Source: a virus. Taken from it: DNA of 54,330 bases. The stretch spans positions 1 through 54,330 of the IMG/VR virus record IMGVR_UViG_3300044846_004207; one strand, 5' to 3'. Within the stretch, counting starts at the first letter, position 1; the number at the start of each line of letters is the position of its first letter. Under the pieces are notes generated by a model, which saw only the letters and a list, made by a program, of their open reading frames with translations, was not told where the DNA came from and did not search any database. Below are positions 48,480 through 54,330 of the stretch, piece after piece. Position numbers and translations under genes: made by a program.

Positions 48480-50528
48480 ATGATTGATTCAGCAGACAGT
48501 AACGAAAAATCAAAAAACAAATCTCAGTCAAACAACTCAACAAAAACACCCGTTTTGGATAATTTTTCTAGAGATTTAATAAAATTAGCAGAGGAAGGAA
48601 AATTAGATCCGATTGTTGGTAGAGAAAATGAAATTAATAGAATTGCACAAATTTTATCAAGAAGAAAAAAGAACAATCCAATTGTTCTTGGTGAACCAGG
48701 ATGTGGAAAAACGGCAATTATAGAAGGACTTGCAAAAAAAATATTTGAAGGTGATTGTCCACAAATATTATCAAATAAACGTATTGTTTCATTGGATATG
48801 ACTTCTGTTGTTGCGGGCACAAAATACAGAGGACAATTTGAAGAAAGAATGAAGGTAATAATGGAAGAACTTTACGCAAATCCTGACATTATTATTTTTA
48901 TCGATGAAATACATACTATGATTGGCGCAGGAAACGCATCAGGTACAATGGATGCGTCAAATATCTTTAAACCAGCACTTTCAAGAGGAGAATTACAATG
49001 TATTGGAGCAACAACTTTAGAGGAGTATAGAAAAAATATCGAAAAGGATGGTGCCCTTGAAAGAAGGTTTCAAAAGGTAATGGTTGACCCATCAACAAAA
49101 GAAGAAACACTTGAGATATTAACAAATTCCAAAGAAAGGTATGAGGATTATCATAAAGTAAAATATAGTGATGAAATCTTAAATCTGTGTGTTGAGTTAG
49201 CAGATAGATATATTACAGATAGGGAATTCCCCGATAAGGCTTTTGATATTATTGATGAGGTGGGTGCAAGATCTCAAGTAGAAATTAAACTTCCTGAAAT
49301 TATTGAAGATTTAAAAAAACAGGCAGAAGAAATTAAGAAAGAAAAAATTCGTGTTATCAATAGTCAAAAATACGAAGAAGCGGCAAACTTAAGAGATAAA
49401 GAAAGAAAAATATTAATTGAGTTAGAAAAAGAAAAGGAAGAGTTTGAAAAAACCAGGAATTTATTCAAAAGAGATGTAACAGAAGATATTGTATATGATG
49501 TTGTATCCCTTATGACAAAAATTCCAATAAATAAAATTTCCACAGATGAGTCTGAACAATTAAAAACATTAAAAGAGGTTCTTAATAAAAAAGTTATCGG
49601 ACAAGATGATGCGGTTTCAAAAATTGCAAGAGCGATTCAAAGAAACAAAGTCGGTTTAAATGATCCAAAAAAACCAATTTTTAGTGGATTACTTATTGGT
49701 AATTCAGGTGTTGGTAAAACGGAACTTGCAAAACAATTAGCAAAACATATGTTCAATACAGAGGATGCTCTTATAAGGTTAGATATGAGTGAATTTTCTG
49801 ACAAAATTTCAACATCTAAATTAACGGGAACATCTCCAGGTTATGTTGGTTATGATGACGGTTCACCATTTTTAAATAAAATTAAAAACAAACCGTACTC
49901 AGTTATTTTACTTGATGAAATAGAAAAAGCACATCCTGAAATTTTTAACGTGTTTTTACAAATGCTAGATGAAGGGTTTTTAACAGATGGACACGGAAGA
50001 AAAATTAATTTTAAAAATTGTATAATTTTAATGACATCTAATGTTGGTACAAGAGCAGTACAGCAATTTGGTACTGGTGTTGGATTTTCTACTTCAACAA
50101 AAATAGAACAAAAAGAAGAAGAAATTAAATCAGTTTTAGAAAAAGAACTTTTCAAAAGATTTGTACCTGAGTTTATTAATAGATTTGATGATATTGTATA
50201 CTTTAAAGATTTGGATGAAGATGATTTAATGAAAATTATTGATTTGGAACTTGAAAAAGTTTATGAAAGAGTTAGAAAAATTGAATTTGATGTTGAAGTG
50301 GATGAATCATTAAAGAAACATATAATATCAATTGGAACTGATACTAGGTTTGGTGCAAGGATTCTAAAAAGAACTGTACAAAAATGGGTAGACGATTTTA
50401 TAACAGATAAAATTTTATCGGATAACCCTGAAAAAGGTAGTAAATTTATTTTATCTTATAATCAAAAAACCGATAAAACCGATATTAAGATTAAAAAACC
50501 AACAAAAAGAAAAATAAAAACAGAATAG
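48480..50528 (+). CDS. ClpC-like AAA+ unfoldase lacking the N-domain
   Basis: A 682-residue Clp/Hsp100 ATPase with two AAA+ modules. Module 1: Walker A GEPGCGKT (71-78), Walker B FIDE (140-143), Arg finger region ALERRF. Module 2: Walker A GNSGVGKT (407-414), Walker B LLDE (477-480), sensor block DTRFGARILKR. Between them is a short middle segment with a UVR-like motif (NSQKYEEAANLRDKERK, about 294-310) as in ClpC. G-V-G-F (533-536) sits where ClpC/ClpA carry their ClpP-docking loop, so it probably feeds host ClpP. The usual ~140-residue Clp N-domain, which binds adaptors, is replaced by about 30 polar residues. No clpP gene is in the window. Confidence 0.88.
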   Translation: MIDSADSNEKSKNKSQSNNSTKTPVLDNFSRDLIKLAEEGKLDPIVGRENEINRIAQILSRRKKNNPIVLGEPGCGKTAIIEGLAKKIFEGDCPQILSNKRIVSLDMTSVVAGTKYRGQFEERMKVIMEELYANPDIIIFIDEIHTMIGAGNASGTMDASNIFKPALSRGELQCIGATTLEEYRKNIEKDGALERRFQKVMVDPSTKEETLEILTNSKERYEDYHKVKYSDEILNLCVELADRYITDREFPDKAFDIIDEVGARSQVEIKLPEIIEDLKKQAEEIKKEKIRVINSQKYEEAANLRDKERKILIELEKEKEEFEKTRNLFKRDVTEDIVYDVVSLMTKIPINKISTDESEQLKTLKEVLNKKVIGQDDAVSKIARAIQRNKVGLNDPKKPIFSGLLIGNSGVGKTELAKQLAKHMFNTEDALIRLDMSEFSDKISTSKLTGTSPGYVGYDDGSPFLNKIKNKPYSVILLDEIEKAHPEIFNVFLQMLDEGFLTDGHGRKINFKNCIILMTSNVGTRAVQQFGTGVGFSTSTKIEQKEEEIKSVLEKELFKRFVPEFINRFDDIVYFKDLDEDDLMKIIDLELEKVYERVRKIEFDVEVDESLKKHIISIGTDTRFGARILKRTVQKWVDDFITDKILSDNPEKGSKFILSYNQKTDKTDIKIKKPTKRKIKTE

Positions 50529-50530
50529 TT

Positions 50531-50560
50531 TTGTTGTTAGTAAATTTTTATATATATTTG
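50531..50560 (+). promoter_or_regulatory. Host-type (Bacteroidota sigma-A) promoter
   Basis: TTG at 50531-50533 (or 50534-50536), TATATTTG at 50553-50560. Begins 3 nt after the Clp gene stop and leaves a very short leader before the GTG at 50575. Confidence 0.6.
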
Positions 50561-50574
50561 TAAGAAATATAACT

Positions 50575-51414
50575 GTGAAAAATTTAGAAAAATTCAAAGA
50601 ACTCCTTGCCGTACCTTCAAAGACATATCAAGAAGAAGATATGGTGGAGTATCTTTGTGACGAACTCGATACCATACCAAACGTTTCATACTACCGAGAT
50701 GAAATGATGAACATATATGTAACAAAGGGTGAATTAGAAGAAGGTGAATACTACCCAATGTTTATTGCCCATACGGACACCGTACATAATAAGGTAGATA
50801 AAATCATCGTTAAAGAAGAAAATTTAGTAAGACCCAACACTTTTGGAAAAACTTTTGACGACAAGAAAGTCCCATCTTTGAAAGCTTATTTAGAAGATGG
50901 GACACCTACAGGTATTGGTGGTGATGATAAATGTGGTATTTTTATTTGTTTGGAACTTTTAAAAAGTTTAGATAAAGTAAAGGTTGGTTTATTTGTTTCA
51001 GAAGAAACGGGGTGTCACGGTTCTTCAAAATGTGACGAATCGTTTTTACAAGATGTTGGTTATATTACCCAATATGATGCTCCAGGAAACCATTTAATTT
51101 CTGAAATTTGTTCGGGTGTTCGTTTATTTGATCGAGATAGTGAGTTTTTTGAAAAAACAATTAAAGTAATTGAGAATGGTTTTGGAAATGAAATGTTAAT
51201 TCAGTCACATCCATATACAGATGTTTCACAATTAAAAAAGAAAATTGATGTTTCTTGTATTAATATGTCCTGTGGATATTATAATATGCACTCAAAACAA
51301 GAATTCGTATCAATTGAAGATGTTGAAAAGGCAATAAATGTTGGAAAACTAATGGTTGAAAATCTTGGTTACAAAAAATATAAGTTTGATTATAAACCTA
51401 TTGTTTATAGATAA
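50575..51414 (+). CDS. M20-type metallopeptidase (peptidase T-like)
   Basis: A 279-residue protein with the two-zinc site of the M20 family in order: AHTDT (His66, Asp68), GGDDKCG (Asp117/118), SEETGCHG (Glu143 as general base, Glu144), QYDAPG (Asp168) and NMHSKQEFV (His239). Family members are tripeptidases, dipeptidases or deacylases. It is shorter than bacterial peptidase T (about 400 residues) because most of the lid/dimerisation domain is missing. Start is GTG, chosen because the only in-frame ATG lies after the first conserved helix. It has its own host-type promoter, directly after the Clp gene. It may recycle short peptides made by proteolysis. Confidence 0.8.
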   Translation: MKNLEKFKELLAVPSKTYQEEDMVEYLCDELDTIPNVSYYRDEMMNIYVTKGELEEGEYYPMFIAHTDTVHNKVDKIIVKEENLVRPNTFGKTFDDKKVPSLKAYLEDGTPTGIGGDDKCGIFICLELLKSLDKVKVGLFVSEETGCHGSSKCDESFLQDVGYITQYDAPGNHLISEICSGVRLFDRDSEFFEKTIKVIENGFGNEMLIQSHPYTDVSQLKKKIDVSCINMSCGYYNMHSKQEFVSIEDVEKAINVGKLMVENLGYKKYKFDYKPIVYR

Positions 51415-51420
51415 TATAAA

Positions 51421-52575
51421 TTAAAGAACAGAGTCGGATAAGAATCTCAAAAAGTGTTCTCTAAATTCTTTTGGGTTCCACAAGGATTGTTGATATAATA
51501 AGTTATATAATGAGTCTATATCGGTAATACCTTTTTTTACATTCATATCCCAAGTTGTGTTTGATATAAGATATGTTACTTTTAAAGTATCCTTATCAAC
51601 ATCTTTGATTTGTATTTTGTATTTCCCATCTTTAGTAGGAATCCATATACCAAACCCCCCAAGTTTTAAAACTTTATCTATTGTCTCTAAATATTTTTTA
51701 CTATAGGTATCATCTTCAAGTAACGTTTCATATAATTTTTCTAAAACACTTGTAACTTCAGAGTCAAATACGTTATTAAAAGATTCTTGATTCCAATAAT
51801 TATACATCATTTCGTAGTAATTAGGTAAATGACTTACTTTTGTTTTTTTAATTCCTTCAAATAATAAATCTAATAAATTATCTTCAGGTGCACCAAATCT
51901 TGCAAACAGTAACATAGCATCACCCCATGCAAGTTCATATTTCCAAAAACAATATCTTTGTGAATACCTTTGAATTCCAATTTCACGTAATGAATCACAA
52001 TAAGTTTTTTCTATTGCTTTTTTAATTTCATCTTCACATGCCTCAGTATTTCCGTCAACATATGCGGATTCAATATCATCTCTTACATTTGGGAAACTTT
52101 CTAAAAAATTTGCAATTTCTTTATCTAACACTTCACCTTTTTTCTCACTATTAATTAAACTATAAAGTCTTGGTGAAACAATTTTAAATATTTTAGATAA
52201 AATTTCGTAATGTTCTTTTTTAAATGATCCCGTAATATAACCCTCTCCCCAATCTTCACTCGCCCTATCCCAATATTCATTTCTATAATCATAGTTTCCA
52301 CTATACATATATTCATAATTCATAGCATCGTACTCACCATCACTATATTCTGTACCATAATCATCAGGAAAAAAGAATTGAAGATATTCTTTTAAACCAT
52401 CAAAAGTAAAAACTAAACCATCTTGAGTTACTTCTATAATATTTGAAAAATCATCTCCATTTGAGTTATAAAACCCAACCTCCCCGTATGGTAATTTTTT
52501 CTTATTAATTAAAAGTATTTTTTTAAAATCAGTTAATTCTTCTTCTTGTTCAAGAATATATCTTTTTCTTCTCAT
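51421..52575 (-). CDS. Large acidic protein, function unknown
   Basis: A 384-residue protein: MRRKRYILEQEEELTDFKKI, then a Tyr/Asp/Glu-rich section (YMYSGNYDYRNEYWDRASED), a helical middle and a C-terminal mixed domain (GGFGIWIPTKDGKYKIQIKD; SLWNPKEFREHFLRFLSDSV). I do not recognise a family. The basic N-terminus ending I-L-E before Gln10 may be another short capsid-targeting-like sequence. It is divergent from the tmRNA gene, with a TATTTATA box right before its start, hence probably late. Confidence 0.6.
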   Translation of the reverse strand: MRRKRYILEQEEELTDFKKILLINKKKLPYGEVGFYNSNGDDFSNIIEVTQDGLVFTFDGLKEYLQFFFPDDYGTEYSDGEYDAMNYEYMYSGNYDYRNEYWDRASEDWGEGYITGSFKKEHYEILSKIFKIVSPRLYSLINSEKKGEVLDKEIANFLESFPNVRDDIESAYVDGNTEACEDEIKKAIEKTYCDSLREIGIQRYSQRYCFWKYELAWGDAMLLFARFGAPEDNLLDLLFEGIKKTKVSHLPNYYEMMYNYWNQESFNNVFDSEVTSVLEKLYETLLEDDTYSKKYLETIDKVLKLGGFGIWIPTKDGKYKIQIKDVDKDTLKVTYLISNTTWDMNVKKGITDIDSLYNLLYQQSLWNPKEFREHFLRFLSDSVL

Positions 52576-52578
52576 ATT

Positions 52579-52586
52579 TATAAATA
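52579..52586 (-). promoter_or_regulatory. Candidate late promoter motif
   Basis: TATTTATA on the minus strand (context ATATATTTATAAATATG), 3 nt before the ATG at 52575. Confidence 0.45.
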
Positions 52587-52588
52587 TA

Positions 52589-52619
52589 TTGTTTAAATCA
52601 AATATTTGTTTTATATTTG
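52589..52619 (+). promoter_or_regulatory. Host-type (Bacteroidota sigma-A) promoter of the tmRNA gene
   Basis: TTG at 52589-52591, 20-nt spacer, TATATTTG at 52612-52619. The predicted transcript begins about 25 nt before the mature 5' end, as expected for a precursor trimmed by RNase P. Confidence 0.6.
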
Positions 52620-52651
52620 TATAAGTTCTTTGAAAATAAAATTACGATATA

Positions 52652-53047
52652 GGGGCCTATATTGGAATTGACGGGCATTGGTTGAATAAAAGGAGCATGT
52701 CGGGACTGAATTAATCTCGTTAAAAACTGATTCACAATACAATTGGCAATGTGCTAAACAACCTTGAGACTTTGGGACTAATCTCAACTCAAGAAGTAAC
52801 TGTAGCTTAAGAAGTTTACGGATACGCGAGCCGGTTCACATACGCTCAGGAACAGGAGTGACTAAGGTGTGGTTTCTACCCGAAAAGAAACAAAACGGGT
52901 ATGGTTCCCCGAAAGAACTGTCACCGTTTTTTGATCGGTGTGAAAAATCAAATATTTTGGGGTATTAGAAAATACCAACCTAAGCATGTAGTCGTCTTTT
53001 AAACAAGATGAGCCGGACGAGGGAGTCGGAGCCCTCTAGGTCCACCA
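52652..53047 (+). ncRNA. ssrA: tmRNA (transfer-messenger RNA)
   Basis: A 396-nt tmRNA, the ribosome-rescue RNA. The acceptor stem pairs GGGCCTA (52653-52659) with TAGGTCC (53037-53043), followed by A and an encoded CCA. Pair 3 is G-U, the identity element for alanyl-tRNA synthetase. D-region block TGGAATTGACGGG and the 3' block CTAAGCATGTAGTC are canonical. The likely resume site AATT|GGC at 52745 fits known Bacteroidota tmRNAs; from there a 21-codon frame reads GNVLNNLETLGLISTQEVTV and final Ala, then TAA at 52808-52810. The usual ALAA ending is absent. The T-arm has stem GAGGG/CCCTC but an 8-nt loop without TTC. Followed by a terminator. Confidence 0.93.
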
Positions 53048-53053
53048 ATTAAA

Positions 53054-53083
53054 AAAACCTCACCATTTATTTGGTGGGGTTTT
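53054..53083 (+). terminator. Intrinsic terminator of the tmRNA gene
   Basis: AAAACCTCACCA, loop TTTATT, TGGTGGGGTTTT with one G-T pair, followed by a T-rich tract. Ends the tmRNA transcript 7 nt after the CCA. Confidence 0.9.
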
Positions 53084-53101
53084 ATTTTTTTATTATATTT
53101 G
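53071..53101 (+). promoter_or_regulatory. Host-type promoter overlapping the tmRNA terminator
   Basis: TTG at 53071-53073 lies in the 3' arm of the terminator; after 20 nt comes TATATTTG at 53094-53101. The start codon follows only 4 nt later, so the predicted transcript would be leaderless or nearly so. Confidence 0.5.
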
Positions 53102-53105
53102 TGAT

Positions 53106-53603
53106 ATGCAAACATTTCTTCCGTATTCAGATTTCAGATTATCATTAGAATCCCTTGACAATAAGCGTCTTGGAAAACAACGTGTTGAATCTTATCAAAT
53201 AATTTCAGCAATTACAGGTAGATTAAGAAAAGATGGAAAACCATACAAAGGTTGGTTAAACCACCCTTGTTCAGTTATGTGGAGACCTTATGTGAATGCA
53301 CTTAAACAATATTACAACGATTCCATTGATGTATGGAAATCTCGTGGTTTTAAAAACACAATGGAATATGAGATAATTGAAGGTGATTTTATTTTACCTG
53401 AATGGTTGGGAATGGAAGAATTCCATTCCTCTCATAGAGCAAACCTTTTAAAAAAAGATTCTGAATATTATACAAAAAAAGGATGGACTGAAAATCCTGA
53501 TGACCCATACGTGTGGTTGGATGAATCAAAAAAATGGTATAAACAAATGGTTGGGAGTAAAGAAAGAATTTACTTTGTGCCTAATCAGACAATTGTGGTT
53601 TGA
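53106..53603 (+). CDS. Pyrimidine-dimer DNA glycosylase-like protein (MSMEG_6728 type)
   Basis: A 165-residue protein with a typical family pattern: MQTFLPYSDFRLSLESLDNK, RLGKQRVESYQIISAI, WLNHPCSVMWRPYVNALKQY, LPEWLGMEEFHSSHRANLLK and the final PYVWLDESKKWY. This group is annotated as pyrimidine-dimer excision-like after T4 DenV, but most members lack biochemical proof. The protein would act on damaged DNA. It stands alone with its own host-type promoter. Confidence 0.8.
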   Translation: MQTFLPYSDFRLSLESLDNKRLGKQRVESYQIISAITGRLRKDGKPYKGWLNHPCSVMWRPYVNALKQYYNDSIDVWKSRGFKNTMEYEIIEGDFILPEWLGMEEFHSSHRANLLKKDSEYYTKKGWTENPDDPYVWLDESKKWYKQMVGSKERIYFVPNQTIVV

Positions 53604-53659
53604 TTAAAAGAGTAATGTTCTCCGACAAATGATGGTATTGGAAAATTTATTGGCATATC

Positions 53660-54330
53660 TTATAAATAATATAATATTTCAGCGGTTCCCAAAAATGTCG
53701 CTGAGTTGCTTAGTGGTGTTATACATACCCACATTTCGTCAAGTGTTCCGTTAACATTAGAACCAACCCTAATTTGATTATCATCCACTTTAATTGTTGT
53801 AAGTGCGGATGTTCCTGATTCACCAATTAATGATGTCATAATGTGTCCTGGTGATGTTATTGTTGTTGTAACAGTCCCGTTATATACCGAGTATTGAAAT
53901 GGTGAATTTGGTATGTCAGTCCAACTTGGAGTTGCAGATAATGTAGGGTTATATTCAATGGTTACTAAGTAATTATCATTTGAGGTGTTTAAAATGGATA
54001 AACTACTATATTGTGATGTCACTGATTTATAACTTTCTTTAAGCCTATAACCAATATACGGATATTTTGTACCTGAAGTTCCTAAATCTGCGGTTGTTGA
54101 GTTTATAACACCAATGGTTGAATAAAGTCCATTTAATGATCCTTCGGTTGATACTTGACTACATAACATATCAAAGTATCCTGAACCAACACCTACTTGT
54201 CTTATTTCGTACCTTATTGGTTGATTTGGTGATGACATATAAACGGTAGGTATATTGTTTGCTGCGGTATAATCTAAAAAATAAAATGTCTGTCCCGATA
54301 ATACCATTCCAAATCTCATTCTACCAACAC
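53660..54330 (-). CDS. Virion structural protein, 5' end beyond the window (partial)
   Basis: At least 219 residues, beta-rich, rich in Ser/Thr/Gly/Asn. The first in-frame Met within the window is at 54319, yet the frame stays open to the window edge (preceding codons Val-Gly-Arg), so the true start is probably outside. Notable segments are NIPTVYMSSPNQPIRYEIRQ and GVGSGYFDMLCSQVSTEGSL, patterns I associate with tail or head surface proteins of environmental T4-like phages. No enzymatic motif is visible. Confidence 0.5.
   Translation of the reverse strand, partial: VGRMRFGMVLSGQTFYFLDYTAANNIPTVYMSSPNQPIRYEIRQVGVGSGYFDMLCSQVSTEGSLNGLYSTIGVINSTTADLGTSGTKYPYIGYRLKESYKSVTSQYSSLSILNTSNDNYLVTIEYNPTLSATPSWTDIPNSPFQYSVYNGTVTTTITSPGHIMTSLIGESGTSALTTIKVDDNQIRVGSNVNGTLDEMWVCITPLSNSATFLGTAEILYYL

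Noticed and set aside
52741-52770. Other tmRNA tag frames: GCA resume (A-M-C-stop) and AAT/CAA resume (ending AKQP)
   Set aside because: The first is only three codons, the second ends in neither Ala nor a typical degron, and neither aligns with the AATT-GGC resume context of Bacteroidota tmRNAs. The frame remains an inference.
1-54330. tRNA genes
   Set aside because: No cloverleaf with canonical TTCRA loop and acceptor stem was noticed apart from the tRNA-like part of the tmRNA; a covariance-model scan would be decisive.

Overview
This window is almost certainly part of a large, AT-rich, T4-like (contractile-tailed) bacteriophage genome infecting a Bacteroidota host. The phage evidence is a complete head-gene set in T4-like order on the minus strand (terminase large subunit, portal, S77-family prohead protease, scaffold, gp23-type major capsid protein), plus a gp5-like baseplate protein, a gp55-like late sigma factor and a PhoH ATPase on the plus strand. 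The Bacteroidota evidence is host-type promoters (TTG, 18-20 nt, TAnnTTTG), near absence of Shine-Dalgarno sequences, a Bacteroidota-like bS21 and a secreted protein with a type IX-secretion-like C-terminal domain. No tRNA genes, integrase, insertion sequence or CRISPR array were seen.

Layout. 1-1378 (+): end of an upstream gene, a DEDDy exonuclease and a dUTPase. 1375-16168 (+): one tightly packed operon of about 19 carbohydrate genes: glycosyltransferases of several folds, UDP-galactopyranose mutase, GDP-mannose 4,6-dehydratase, GDP-fucose synthase, fucosyltransferase-like proteins, sugar or small-molecule methyltransferases and a cytidylyltransferase. 16165-20442 (+): PhoH, a HAD-like protein without its nucleophile, two more glycosyltransferases and a gp55-like sigma factor. 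20467-29193 (+): virion structural genes for baseplate or tail, including Cys-rich repeat proteins. 29270-29548 (+): a small gene. 29545-45639 (-): head and packaging genes, interrupted by an HNH endonuclease, a secreted T9SS-like protein and an oppositely oriented ribosomal protein bS21 gene (37422-37604, +). 45814-46257 (+): a small secreted protein. 46288-48363 (-): four tandem paralogues sharing an almost invariant 22-residue N-terminus. 48480-51414 (+): a ClpC-like unfoldase and an M20-type peptidase. 51421-52575 (-): unknown protein. 52652-53047 (+): a tmRNA gene. 53106-53603 (+): a pyrimidine-dimer-glycosylase-like protein. 53660-54330 (-): a partial structural gene.

How the genes may work together. 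(i) The sugar operon could make GDP-L-fucose and UDP-galactofuranose and assemble a methylated, fucosylated glycan on virion or host surface. (ii) bS21 and tmRNA touch the host ribosome directly, and a ClpC-like ATPase that keeps a ClpP-docking-like VGF loop lies close to the tmRNA, so a phage ribosome-takeover and protein-turnover module is plausible. (iii) The prohead protease probably cleaves the capsid protein at an IxE|A site, and several small proteins carry short basic N-termini ending in (I/L)xE, which suggests capsid-targeting sequences of packaged internal proteins. (iv) The motif TATTTATA (or TATTTATT) recurs on the coding strand just upstream of at least 14 genes, mostly structural, and is a candidate late promoter for the gp55-like factor. 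Points (i)-(iv) are inference from sequence; function names come from motif recognition, not from searches.
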